From positions 1-64,000 of the forward strand of contig JBGVJZ010000039.1 in assembly GCA_045129695.1 (NCBI GenBank): a stretch of DNA of 64,000 nt, read 5' to 3'. The first letter of the stretch is position 1. Every line of letters begins with the position of its first letter. The position numbers were made by a program, and so were the translations under genes. Source of the DNA: Eshraghiella sp045129695 (GTDB taxonomy: Bacteria > Bacillota > Clostridia > Lachnospirales > Lachnospiraceae). The notes under the pieces were generated by a model. It ran no database searches. It worked only from the letters and a program-made list of their open reading frames with translations, and had not been told where the DNA came from. This document shows positions 32,737 to 41,689 of this stretch, in pieces.

Positions 32737-34362
32737 ATGGGAAAATCCAATTCAAATAATTTCATCAAGCATGGTTCAATTCTTGCCATTGCTTCAGTTT
32801 TATCAAGAGTCATCGGGCTTTTATACCGAAGTCCAATGACTGCAATTATAGGTGATGAGTCCAACGGACTGTACAGTTACGCCTTTGAGGTGTATTCTAT
32901 TGCACTCATTTTGTCTTCATACAGCATGCCCCTTGCCGTCTCAAAACTCCTGTCCGCCAAATTTGCCAAAAAGGAATACAGGAATGGCTACCGTATTTTT
33001 AAATATGCAATGATTTTTGCTGCCGCTTCAGGTCTTATCATGGCACTTGCAATATTTTTCGCTGCACCATTTATAGAGAAAATGTCCAACTATGACGGTC
33101 TGACTCTTCCGCTAAGAGTATTATCTCCGACAATTTTCGTAGTGGCAATTGCAGGTACATTAAGAGGATTCTTTCAGAGCCGCAGAACAATGATTCCAAC
33201 TGCTGTTTCACAGCTTGTTGAACAGATAATCAATGCTGTTGTAAGTATTGCAGCCGCTGCAATTTTTGTAGGTCTGTCAGCAACTGCCGCAGGTAAGATA
33301 AGTGGTGGTGCTGCCGGCGGTACAATGGGAACGTTATTCGGTGCACTTTTTGCACTTGCATTTCTTATATTTGTATATTTTGCATATAAACCAAGATTTA
33401 CAGGACTTTTTAAATCAGACAGAAGCTTAACTGCCGATTCCACAGGAAGTATTATGAAGATGCTTTTTGTTACTATCATTCCTGTTATCCTCAGTCAGGC
33501 TGTATATCAGCTAAGTGGTGTGGTAGACGGTTCCTTATTCGGTAATTTATATGATGGCTATAATAATTCATTTCTATACGGATTATACAGTTCCAAATAC
33601 CGTGTACTTGTTAACGTACCTAATGCCATCGCTTCAGCCATGGCTTCCTCAATGATTCCGACACTGGTATCATTATGGGCAGTAGGTAATTTTACGGATT
33701 TCCGTGCCAGACTTGCAGCCTCAGTCAAGATTAATATGATAATTGCCCTGCCTTGTGCAGTCGGCCTTGGTGTTCTGGCAGTTCCTATTATGCGTCTTCT
33801 TTTCCCGACGACGGATTACACGATGTCAGGTGCCATGCTTTCATGTGGTGCTGTTGCAGTTGTATTCTATGCACTGTCCACAATCACTAATGCAGCATTG
33901 CAGGGAATGGATAAGATGAACCGTCCGGTGATCCATTCTGCGATATCCCTTGCAATTCATATTGTTTTAGTGGTACTGTTGTTAAAGTTTTCAAGGCTTG
34001 GAATATATTCACTTGTACTAGGCAATGTAACTTTTCCGCTTGTTGTATGTATACTTAACTGGATTGCCGTTGCCAGACAAGCCCGCTACCATCAGGAGAT
34101 TAAGACAACCTTCCTGATTCCTGCTGCCGCCTCAATTGCAATGGGAGCCCTGTGTTTTGGAATCAGCCGACTGTTCACGCTTATTCCGTCACGCTCCTAT
34201 ATCATTAATATGATATCTGTAATTATATGTATTATAATTGCAATCCCTGTATACTTTGCAATTATCTTTCTTCTAAAAGGATTGACACACGAGGATTTGC
34301 TTAATTTCCCGATGGGCCTCAGAATTGAGAGAATTGCTAAGAAATTAAGACTTATGAAATAA
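32737..34362 (+). CDS. MurJ/SpoVB-like polysaccharide flippase (MOP superfamily)
   Basis: 541-residue integral membrane protein with about 14 helices. It begins FIKHGSILAIASVLSRVIGLLYRSPM, the typical SpoVB/MurJ start, shown here only by its ends HGSILA and RVIGLLYR. The start at ATG 32737 follows AGAGGAAAG; the in-frame ATG at 32677 lies in AT-rich leader. It likely moves lipid-linked wall precursors across the membrane; whether lipid II or another polymer cannot be told. It is the only + strand gene for many kilobases and converges on the ABC pair, with a shared terminator. Confidence 0.85.
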   Translation: MGKSNSNNFIKHGSILAIASVLSRVIGLLYRSPMTAIIGDESNGLYSYAFEVYSIALILSSYSMPLAVSKLLSAKFAKKEYRNGYRIFKYAMIFAAASGLIMALAIFFAAPFIEKMSNYDGLTLPLRVLSPTIFVVAIAGTLRGFFQSRRTMIPTAVSQLVEQIINAVVSIAAAAIFVGLSATAAGKISGGAAGGTMGTLFGALFALAFLIFVYFAYKPRFTGLFKSDRSLTADSTGSIMKMLFVTIIPVILSQAVYQLSGVVDGSLFGNLYDGYNNSFLYGLYSSKYRVLVNVPNAIASAMASSMIPTLVSLWAVGNFTDFRARLAASVKINMIIALPCAVGLGVLAVPIMRLLFPTTDYTMSGAMLSCGAVAVVFYALSTITNAALQGMDKMNRPVIHSAISLAIHIVLVVLLLKFSRLGIYSLVLGNVTFPLVVCILNWIAVARQARYHQEIKTTFLIPAAASIAMGALCFGISRLFTLIPSRSYIINMISVIICIIIAIPVYFAIIFLLKGLTHEDLLNFPMGLRIERIAKKLRLMK

Positions 34363-34364
34363 CC

Positions 34365-34406
34365 AAAAGAGACTGTTGCAAAATTTAATTTTGTTCCAGT
34401 CTCTTT
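34365..34406. terminator. Bidirectional terminator, CTGTTGC-type hairpin
   Basis: AAAAGAGACTGTTGCAAAAT pairs with ATTTTGTTCCAGTCTCTTTT across a short loop, with two mismatched positions. It lies between convergent genes. Confidence 0.82.
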
Positions 34407-34412
34407 TCACTT

Positions 34413-36239
34413 CTACACTATAAGTTCTATAATTGCTTTTTTCAGAAATTTTCCCGTAGTCAGCATAACTGTCATGCAATAGAACAGGCATATTACTGTA
34501 ATAACAACCAATACATGAAGCATATTCATAAAAACCAAATGTCCTGTTACGGCAAAATATACGCCGATACATAATACATACGCTGCAACAGCAATTACAA
34601 AGGCTGCCGAAAGCTTGATTATATAACCCGTAAATACAAGTTCTTTAACCCTTTTCTTTGATAGTCCGAAAAGCTGTAGGAAGCCAAGTTCTTTTCTACG
34701 GTAAAACAGCTCAATCTGAATCTGTGAACTCATGAAAATGCAGGAAATTACAAAGCACACCATAAATACCACTGTAAGAATAATCACCATACCATCCAAA
34801 GCACTTTGGGAGGCCTCGACTTTTGAATAGTACTCATTAACAGATGAACCTCCTTTAATCATATTCAGCTCCTTCATTACATCTTCATGCTCAAACAAAT
34901 CATGATACGAAGCATTTAATATCACCAAATCACTATATTCCTTAACAGATTTCTCACCCAATGTCTGTATTGTATCATATGGAATGTATATAATACTTCC
35001 TTCATATCTCCTGTAATACACATCATTATTATAGTGCGATGAGAAATCCTCATTCCTGCCCTCCTGAGATATTTTCATGTCACCACTATACAGAATTCCA
35101 CTGATGATAAATTCCTTATCCATGAAAAAATATTTTTCTCCGACAATATTTTCCATATCTGTTTCATTCTTAAATTTATCTCTGATAAATTCATAGGATA
35201 CTATTATTTCTTCCGGCTTATCCGGAAAAGCACCATACATAAGCATCCCGTCAATAGACAGCACACTGTCCTTTTGGTCCGCAAGATAAAAAGCTGTAAC
35301 GCCATCCTCTTCAAAAGTATAATAATCATATATCTTCAATTCATCCTTATAAGTAAAGCTGTTAAGATCGCTTTCAAAGATACTGAAGCTGTCCGTAGGA
35401 TAATGTTCCGTAATTAATTTCATATACTCGGATTCAAAATTATTCTGTATGGTTGAAACAATCATTATTAACATAAAGCTGAGAACAAACGGCAGTAGTG
35501 TAATTGGCTTAAAAAGCTTTCTGTCCCTTTTTGCACAGTATTTTACCGCACTCATATTTTTGCATTTAGATTCCGCCTCAGACCTTGTATCAACAACTGT
35601 TCTGCCATCAGTTTTAGCATTATTGGTAACTGTCTTTTCTATCTCTCCATATTCCAGATATATTATTTCATCCGCATGCTCATCAAAATAATGCTCATGC
35701 GTGGCTACAATGACTACTCTTCCCTGCTTCTTCAGACCGGCAATAACCTCCGCCGTATTCACCGAATTTTCCTCATCCAGCGACGCTGTCGGCTCATCCG
35801 CAATCAAATGCATCGGATTAACTAACATTGCCCTTACCAGTGCAATTCGCTGTCGCTCGCCACCGGAGAGTTCTGAAGGATACTTATCCTTTAAATCCTC
35901 CACTCCAAACTCCTTACAAAGCTCCATCACAAGTTCACTGTCATTGCGAATAAGAAGCAGATTTTCCATAACAGTAATATTAGATAACAAAAGACTGTTC
36001 TGAAAAACATATCCTGTTATATCTCTTATCATGTCAGAGGACTCACATTTCTTATCATCAATATAAATTTCGCCCCCAAAATCCTCTTCAATTCCACCAA
36101 TAATGTTAAGAAAAGTTGTTTTGCCACAACCACTCACGCCCTTGATTACATAAAGCTTCCCACCCTCAAAAACATGGGATATCTGCTTTAAAACAGGCAT
36201 ATCATAATTTTTTTCAATATTTTTAACCGTAATTCTCAT
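34413..36239 (-). CDS. ABC transporter ATPase-permease fusion (MacB/FtsX type), second of pair
   Basis: 608 residues. The N-terminal ATPase (about 1-215) has Walker A GVSGCGKTT, signature LSGGERQRIALVRA, Walker B HLIADEPTASLD and the switch His in VATHEHY. One helix (about 245-265) is followed by an extracytoplasmic domain of about 220 residues. Three C-terminal helices have the FtsX-like region (YRRKELGFLQLFGLSKKRV). This is the MacB-like layout used for exporting or sensing peptides, toxins or antibiotics. It starts 10 nt after the homologous gene upstream; the two would form a heterodimer. No peptide substrate gene or linked kinase is adjacent. Confidence 0.85.
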   Translation of the reverse strand: MRITVKNIEKNYDMPVLKQISHVFEGGKLYVIKGVSGCGKTTFLNIIGGIEEDFGGEIYIDDKKCESSDMIRDITGYVFQNSLLLSNITVMENLLLIRNDSELVMELCKEFGVEDLKDKYPSELSGGERQRIALVRAMLVNPMHLIADEPTASLDEENSVNTAEVIAGLKKQGRVVIVATHEHYFDEHADEIIYLEYGEIEKTVTNNAKTDGRTVVDTRSEAESKCKNMSAVKYCAKRDRKLFKPITLLPFVLSFMLIMIVSTIQNNFESEYMKLITEHYPTDSFSIFESDLNSFTYKDELKIYDYYTFEEDGVTAFYLADQKDSVLSIDGMLMYGAFPDKPEEIIVSYEFIRDKFKNETDMENIVGEKYFFMDKEFIISGILYSGDMKISQEGRNEDFSSHYNNDVYYRRYEGSIIYIPYDTIQTLGEKSVKEYSDLVILNASYHDLFEHEDVMKELNMIKGGSSVNEYYSKVEASQSALDGMVIILTVVFMVCFVISCIFMSSQIQIELFYRRKELGFLQLFGLSKKRVKELVFTGYIIKLSAAFVIAVAAYVLCIGVYFAVTGHLVFMNMLHVLVVITVICLFYCMTVMLTTGKFLKKAIIELIV

Positions 36240-36249
36240 ATCCGCACCC

Positions 36250-38160
36250 CTATATCAAATCCCTATTGGAAATTATATTTTCGTACCATCCGGAAATCTT
36301 TAGCCGTCGCAAAAGTAAATTGGTACTGATTACGGAAACAAATCCCATGAAAATCACGAATCCCGCGAGTATCCCAATATTATAGGTAAATATCTGAAAA
36401 CCAACAAATACATACTTCTGATTAATCAGATTAATCAAAAATGTAATTATAAATGTTATCGCAGCCGCAATCACTCCGGTTCTTAGAAGATGGCAAAGAT
36501 TCAGCATAATAAAACTGTTCCTGACTTTTGTCAGGGAATATCCGGCATAATCAAATACTGCAAAAAACTTATTATTGTATGCAATTTCAGTTTTAATAAT
36601 ATTTATGTAAAAAATTATCGTAAAGAAAGCCACAAAAACTGACAGTGGCAGTAATGTTCTGAACATCATGATAAAAACATCCTGCTCCTTAGCCAGATAG
36701 AAAGTCATATTAAGCCGGTGTCCCTGTTCTTCAAATTTCTCATAATTCTCTTCATAGAAATTTTTCATATCTCTGTAAGATTTAAAATACAAATTATAAC
36801 GCCTTACTTTTTTACCATCCGTTACATCATAAAAATCCGGATTGTCAAGAAACTGCTCAGTTAATTTAGAATTAGCAAACCAGCTGTAAGAATTTGTTGC
36901 AGCATTAAAATATACATCTTCAAATTTATTAAGCTCATCAAATACACCTACAATTTCAAATTCCGTTTCACCAAGTCCATACAAAACTCTGCTCACAGTC
37001 TGTCCTACAGCCGCCTGCGGATTACCCGGTGAAATTTCTTCTGCATATTCATGGCTTATTACAACCTGATTAACATCTGTAAAATATGTTCCGTATTTAA
37101 TAGTGTCAGATATTTTAAAAGTCTCCTTACTGTAAGGCAGAATATCCACCACAAGTTCATATTCCGGAGATTCAAGAAATACGGAATCCTGATTTCCCTC
37201 CGGCGACGGAACACTTCCATTGTATTTTAAAATCACCTCAGAGATATTATCAATTTCGCAAAGCTTATCATACATCCCTTCTTCTTCGTTATAAGTAACA
37301 AGCTCGCACATGTTCATTTTATAGACATATTCTACATTAGAATCCATCTTGCTCTTTGGCGTATCCGCCAACATACAGATGCACATTGCAATCGTCAGAA
37401 ACACACCAAACAAAACAGCACTTTTTCTATTACGACTTTGGGACTTAAACCACTTATTGATATACTTATGAACTTTGTTATTTTTGCTCCTACGACCGGT
37501 TATAATACTCTGCCGCGTTATTTTTCCGGTGTTCTTTGGCTCGCTCTCTAATACTTCCCTGCATTTTTTGAATTCAACCACTTCATCTGCATATTCTTTT
37601 GCCTTGGCATCATGTGACGAGCAGATTATAAGTACTTTACTCTTGATTGTTGCCAAAAGCTCAAAAATCTGTATTTTGTTATCCCTGTCAAGTGATGCCG
37701 TCGGCTCGTCCATAAATAATATTTTCTTATTTCCAAGCAAAGCTCTTGCAATTGCCAGTCGCTGCTTCTCACCTCCGGACAAGGTGGTCGGATACCGATT
37801 CATCTTACCTTCAAGTCCGAACTTTTCAAGCAGTTTAATTATTGCCGTATCATCCTCCGTAATAATTCTTAGGTTATCCATTACCGTCAGGAAATCCACA
37901 AAAAAAGCATCCTGGGTTATGTAATCAAAATCCTCCCTAATCAATTCCCTGTCCACGACATTTGAAAAAACATTGTCATCAATTGAAACCGTTCCCAAGT
38001 CAAATTCCAGAAAACCTGACAGAATATTAAGAAAAGTTGTCTTGCCGCTTCCACTCTCACCAAATAAGAGGTACAAGCCTGTGTCCTTGAATTCATGCGA
38101 GAATCCATCCAAAACAATCTGTCTGCCGAAGCATTTGCTTATGTTATTGCATTTAATCAA
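36250..38160 (-). CDS. ABC transporter ATPase-permease fusion (MacB/FtsX type), first of pair
   Basis: 636 residues, start TTG 38160 (TTG ATT AAA) right after AAGGAGGGATTCAT. ATPase with Walker A GESGSGKTT, signature LSGGEKQRLAIARALL, Walker B ILFMDEPTASLD. Then a helix near 245-262, an extracytoplasmic domain, and three C-terminal helices. It is weakly similar to its partner, so the pair is an old duplication or heterodimer. Its ribosome binding site and first base of the start codon are buried in a perfect 17-bp hairpin (38160-38221), so translation is probably controlled. Expected role: export of, or resistance to, a membrane-active compound. Confidence 0.85.
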   Translation of the reverse strand: MIKCNNISKCFGRQIVLDGFSHEFKDTGLYLLFGESGSGKTTFLNILSGFLEFDLGTVSIDDNVFSNVVDRELIREDFDYITQDAFFVDFLTVMDNLRIITEDDTAIIKLLEKFGLEGKMNRYPTTLSGGEKQRLAIARALLGNKKILFMDEPTASLDRDNKIQIFELLATIKSKVLIICSSHDAKAKEYADEVVEFKKCREVLESEPKNTGKITRQSIITGRRSKNNKVHKYINKWFKSQSRNRKSAVLFGVFLTIAMCICMLADTPKSKMDSNVEYVYKMNMCELVTYNEEEGMYDKLCEIDNISEVILKYNGSVPSPEGNQDSVFLESPEYELVVDILPYSKETFKISDTIKYGTYFTDVNQVVISHEYAEEISPGNPQAAVGQTVSRVLYGLGETEFEIVGVFDELNKFEDVYFNAATNSYSWFANSKLTEQFLDNPDFYDVTDGKKVRRYNLYFKSYRDMKNFYEENYEKFEEQGHRLNMTFYLAKEQDVFIMMFRTLLPLSVFVAFFTIIFYINIIKTEIAYNNKFFAVFDYAGYSLTKVRNSFIMLNLCHLLRTGVIAAAITFIITFLINLINQKYVFVGFQIFTYNIGILAGFVIFMGFVSVISTNLLLRRLKISGWYENIISNRDLI

Positions 38161-38221
38161 ATGAATCCCTCCTTAAACATCTTACAATTTAATATTGTCG
38201 TGTATTAAGGAGGGATTCATT
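38160..38221 (-). promoter_or_regulatory. Leader hairpin sequestering the ribosome binding site of the ABC pair
   Basis: The arms 38205-38221 and 38160-38176 are exact 17-nt complements separated by 28 nt, which contain a further ACAAT/ATTGT mini-stem. In the - strand transcript the 3' arm holds AAGGAGGG and ends on the T of the TTG start, while the 5' arm is the anti-ribosome-binding sequence. A 12-codon reading frame (MNPSLIHDNIKL, stop) begins in the 5' arm (38220) and ends in the loop, as leader peptides of translational-attenuation systems do. No T-run follows, so it is not a standard terminator. The leader peptide has no strong ribosome binding site of its own. Confidence 0.7.
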
Positions 38222-38268
38222 CAAATGTTGAAATTTATATTTTCAAATATTTAGTTCTATAATCTATT

Positions 38269-39114
38269 CTATACCAGCATTACACCAATCCCGAGCAAAC
38301 CCGGTCCGGTGTGAATTGCCATTGTTCCTGTTATCTGTTTGTCTACAACAATTGTACCATTAACAGCTCTTTCTTCTATCTTAGGTCTGATTGACGCCGC
38401 AACATCAGGAGCACCGCCATTCATAAGACCAATCATGCATTTGTGCTGACCGGCAAATTCCATTGCTGATTCAAATAATTTCGCCAATCCCTTGCCTGCG
38501 CCGCGGAATTTGGCAACCGTATAATATATGCCCTCCTCAGTACAGGATATAATCGGCTTTAAGTTAAGCACCTTGCCGACAATCGCAACCGCCGGGCTTA
38601 TTCTTCCGCCCTTCTTGAGATTCTCAAGCGTATCCATATAGAAAAACACCTTTGAATCATTAATCTTGCTCTCCAATGTCTTAACTATTTCATCAAAACT
38701 CCTGCCCTTCTTAATAAGCTTGGCAGCATATATCGCAAACATACCCGCACCTATTGATATGTTCTTAGTATCAAAAACATAAGTCTCCATATCCTCTATT
38801 TCCCTGAAGGTCATGGCAACTGTATTATTAGTTCCGCTGAGTCCGCTTGAAATCGTTATTGCTATTATTTTCTTGTAGCCCTCTCTTCTAATCTCGTCAA
38901 CCATATCCTGAACATCCTGCATATTCGGAGTTGAGGTCTTTGGTAATTCCTTCATGTCATATACGGATAACGGGTCAAAATCCAATCCGTCTGTATATTC
39001 CTTACCATCTGAATATATCTTAAGTCTTAACACCTTGATTCCGTATTTCTGTATTATCTCATCACTCAAATCACAGCCGGAATCAACAACAATTGCTATT
39101 TTTGAATCGTTCAT
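38269..39114 (-). CDS. DegV-family fatty-acid-binding protein
   Basis: 281 residues from ATG 39114 (GGGAG 9 nt upstream). Fatty-acid-binding fold: IAIVVDSGCDLSDEII at the start, LPKTSTPNMQD, ITISSGLSGTNNTV, VFDTKNISIGAGM, METLENLKKGGRIS-like MDTLENLKKGGRIS, and HTGPGLLGIG at the end. These proteins hand fatty acids to FakA for phosphorylation. No fakA is in the window. It has a strong promoter and a 17-bp palindrome at the expected transcription start. Confidence 0.92.
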   Translation of the reverse strand: MNDSKIAIVVDSGCDLSDEIIQKYGIKVLRLKIYSDGKEYTDGLDFDPLSVYDMKELPKTSTPNMQDVQDMVDEIRREGYKKIIAITISSGLSGTNNTVAMTFREIEDMETYVFDTKNISIGAGMFAIYAAKLIKKGRSFDEIVKTLESKINDSKVFFYMDTLENLKKGGRISPAVAIVGKVLNLKPIISCTEEGIYYTVAKFRGAGKGLAKLFESAMEFAGQHKCMIGLMNGGAPDVAASIRPKIEERAVNGTIVVDKQITGTMAIHTGPGLLGIGVMLV

Positions 39115-39158
39115 ACTATACATCTCCCTGTAATGCAACTTATAGCCCATATCTCTAT

Positions 39159-39175
39159 GTAGTATTCTATACTAC
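39159..39175 (-). promoter_or_regulatory. 17-bp operator-like palindrome at degV transcription start
   Basis: GTAGTAT-TCT-ATACTAC is a perfect inverted repeat with a 3-nt centre, beginning about 8 bp downstream of the -10 box. A repressor bound here would block initiation. No repressor gene is adjacent. Confidence 0.45.
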
Positions 39176-39182
39176 TTCTTAA

Positions 39183-39211
39183 AGTATAGTGTGTATTTTT
39201 CATATTGTCAA
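39183..39211 (-). promoter_or_regulatory. Sigma-A promoter for degV
   Basis: On the - strand: TTGACA (39211-39206), 17-bp spacer, TATACT (39188-39183). Confidence 0.78.
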
Positions 39212-39223
39212 CAATGTTTGTAC

Positions 39224-40348
39224 TTATTTAATCAATTTAATTAAATTTTTATTCTTAAATTCTTTTTTTGTCTTAAAAAGTTTACATAATGCAGCAAAAT
39301 TTTCCTCAGAATGTTCAACCTCCCTGGAATACAGATGGCATATATCCACCTGCTCCTTAAAGTTTAGCACTCGTTCTTTATTAATCCATGTACCTATATC
39401 GCACTGTCTTATAAGAAGCACACTGACAATACCCATTTTAACCTTGGTGAGCACATCATTGTCAAAAACAGCTTTTAAGAAATATCTGAAAATAAAATAT
39501 GTTATTAGATTTTCATATTCATACTCTTTACTCTTATAATATTTTGCAAATGCTTCTGTTTCCTTCGTATAATCCCCAAGATAAAGGTTTTCCTGTATTA
39601 TCTTAACCAAATGTGGCCATTCCATTTTAATAATGACCTGCTTCATATAGTATTTCCAGATTACATGATAATATTTAATTTCCTGCTTTTCGGTAAGTTG
39701 TTTATCCTTCGGTATTTCTTTTGCTTTGTAAGATTTAATATATTTTTCTAACCTGTCAGGTTTCCTGATAACCTTTTGGAGACCCTCTGCATAGTCCAGA
39801 AGCTGTGCCATTCTCTCCCATATTGTATATTTCCTGTCCCATACGATTGAAAAAGCCTTCTGCCTTGCTTTTTTCAGATTTAAAAATAACATTCCGTCAA
39901 TGTTATTTAATTGGCCGAAGCTTTCATCATTCTCACTCAGTATAAACCCCGGCGTTTGGTTACCCTTAAGAATCAGCTCTGCTGCCGTTTTACAGGACAG
40001 GGCAATTCCGGTTTCCCTATAGTTACCAAATTCACAAGTGTATCTCGGATACCGGTCACAGGTTACACATAATGCATCCTCTCCAAGCTCTGCATACAAA
40101 TCGCAAAGATTATTATCATTAAGAAACGGACAGCGACCATCCTCTCTGATTCTAAACTGCCCTTCCCTACCGTTTGTTCCATCCACCATAACAGAATGCA
40201 GTCTGTCGCCAAAATCTCCTGTAATTGTCTTGTAATACGCGTAAGAGGCATCATCCACATCCACCTGCCATCCCGCACAGCAGGTATCCTCACAATCACC
40301 TGCAATGCATTTAAAATCCTTATAATAATCCGGAACAAGTATCTTCAT
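39224..40348 (-). CDS. FliB-like (flagellin lysine-N-methylase family) protein
   Basis: 374 residues from ATG 40348 (AGGAG upstream). A cysteine-rich N-terminal part fits the FliB family: FKCIAGDCEDTCCAGWQ, DGRCPFLNDNNLCDLY, ALCVTCDRYPR, ALSCKTAAE, spaced as iron-sulfur or zinc ligands. The C-terminal half is helical and hydrophobic in places. FliB methylates lysines on flagellin in Salmonella. No flagellar gene is in the window, so the target may lie elsewhere or be different. Its close neighbour is an EF-hand-like protein gene separated by a terminator. Confidence 0.8.
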   Translation of the reverse strand: MKILVPDYYKDFKCIAGDCEDTCCAGWQVDVDDASYAYYKTITGDFGDRLHSVMVDGTNGREGQFRIREDGRCPFLNDNNLCDLYAELGEDALCVTCDRYPRYTCEFGNYRETGIALSCKTAAELILKGNQTPGFILSENDESFGQLNNIDGMLFLNLKKARQKAFSIVWDRKYTIWERMAQLLDYAEGLQKVIRKPDRLEKYIKSYKAKEIPKDKQLTEKQEIKYYHVIWKYYMKQVIIKMEWPHLVKIIQENLYLGDYTKETEAFAKYYKSKEYEYENLITYFIFRYFLKAVFDNDVLTKVKMGIVSVLLIRQCDIGTWINKERVLNFKEQVDICHLYSREVEHSEENFAALCKLFKTKKEFKNKNLIKLIK

Positions 40349-40367
40349 AACATTTCTCCTAACAAAC

Positions 40368-40400
40368 AAATACAGCCATCATAAGCTGACGGCTGTATTT
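40368..40400 (-). terminator. Terminator after EF-hand-like gene
   Basis: AAATACAGCC and GGCTGTATTT form a perfect 10-bp stem with a 13-nt loop. It separates the EF-hand-like gene from the FliB-like gene. Confidence 0.7.
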
Positions 40401-40429
40401 TATCAAAAAAATATATTTATTACAATAAT

Positions 40430-41539
40430 TCAGACTGCAAAATCCACATGCTGAATGGTATTTACCTCTCCACTCTCCATTAAGAAAATTCCGCTCTCTC
40501 TGATAACTCCGTTAGTGACATTATCAGTAAGATTGTTAAGACTGAATCTGGTGTTGGCAGTTCCAAGGTATATCGCTCCGACACCTGATTTGTTAAGCGT
40601 CATCAGAACGTCCCCGCCATCAAAACCCTTAGTCCATACCTTAAGCTTATTAAATATCTCATCATTCTCGTCAATCCAGCCGTTTTTATCAGAATCATAC
40701 GCAGCCAAATCCGCAAATCCATCACCGGACTGTGTTCCGAAAAGCTCGCTTCCATGGTTGATCCTGCCGTCATCATTCAAATCCAGTGCCAGGAAACCGC
40801 TGTTGCTGTTAAAATGCGAAATTTCCTCCTGCTCTCCATCACAATCCAAATCAAACAGAAATTTCTGATCCGACAGCTCTGTTACATCGCCCTTGAAGTT
40901 AAGTACCAAAGGGTCACACAGAACCACCTCCTGCTCCGTATATACCTCCATACTCTGTTCAAAGCTTCTTGACATCTCAAAAGAAAAATTAATATTAATC
41001 TCCCTTCCGTCCTCCGTGGTCACAGTTCCCTTTGTCTGAAATGCTGTTACCTCTGTTTCCGAATAGAATTCCGACTGTACCTTTTGCAAAATATATATGC
41101 CGGAATTATCTACAACCGCATTGCTGACAGTAGCAGTTATTTCAGGACTGATTGGTCCCGGTTTAAGTCTCTCATCATTAAGCATACGTGAAAGCCGGTC
41201 CTTCGCACCTCTTCTAATCATGCCCCTCTTCTCCATCGAGCTAACCATATGCTCCAGCACCCTTGCCTTCAATTCCTGAACAGAAGTAATGGTCTTCATA
41301 CCAATGCTGTTATAGGCCGGCCTGTTAATTAATGAGCCTGCCTCCAATGCCGCTTTCTGTTCCTCTAATGTTATTGCCTTATTCGCCTCTGTCATCTGTT
41401 GAAAAAGACTTTTGTCGCTTGCTGCATCCAGTTGTATCTGTGTACCCTTTTTGCCCATATATGAGGCATAAAGCGTAGCACTTTTGCCTGAATACGACCT
41501 TGCTGACTCCATTGCAATACTGCTTGTTCCAATTTTCAT
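40430..41539 (-). CDS. EF-hand/dockerin-like calcium-binding protein of unknown function
   Basis: 369 residues from ATG 41539 (GGAGAG upstream). There is no signal peptide; it begins MKIGTSSIAMESARSY. The middle is unremarkable and low in hydrophobic runs. Residues about 240-320 carry three acidic loops of EF-hand type: DLDCDGEQEEI, LDLNDDGRINHGSELF, YDSDKNGWIDENDEIF. The LDLNDDGRI...GSELFG pattern recurs in calcium-binding parts of large secreted bacterial proteins. The full-length family is one I have no name for. It could bind calcium in the cytosol or leave by a non-classical route. Confidence 0.65.
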   Translation of the reverse strand: MKIGTSSIAMESARSYSGKSATLYASYMGKKGTQIQLDAASDKSLFQQMTEANKAITLEEQKAALEAGSLINRPAYNSIGMKTITSVQELKARVLEHMVSSMEKRGMIRRGAKDRLSRMLNDERLKPGPISPEITATVSNAVVDNSGIYILQKVQSEFYSETEVTAFQTKGTVTTEDGREININFSFEMSRSFEQSMEVYTEQEVVLCDPLVLNFKGDVTELSDQKFLFDLDCDGEQEEISHFNSNSGFLALDLNDDGRINHGSELFGTQSGDGFADLAAYDSDKNGWIDENDEIFNKLKVWTKGFDGGDVLMTLNKSGVGAIYLGTANTRFSLNNLTDNVTNGVIRESGIFLMESGEVNTIQHVDFAV

Positions 41540-41628
41540 AATAATCTCTCCTTGCGCTGTTTTATAACGAAGGCGAGCCGCACAAATCAATCAGTACATA
41601 TATCGGCTAAAATATCATGAAATTAACC

Positions 41629-41658
41629 TTGCCATTTCAACAAAAAAAATAATATAAT
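41629..41658 (+). promoter_or_regulatory. Sigma-A promoter for DUF4317 gene
   Basis: TTGCCA (41629-41634), 18-bp spacer, TATAAT (41653-41658), about 30 nt before the ATG. Confidence 0.7.
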
Positions 41659-41689
41659 CAAAAGTAATTATTTGAAGGAGCTTATACTT

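Noticed and set aside
38160..38221. The hairpin as a plain terminator after degV.
   Set aside because: It has no T-run and its 3' arm contains the ribosome binding site and first start-codon base of the next gene.
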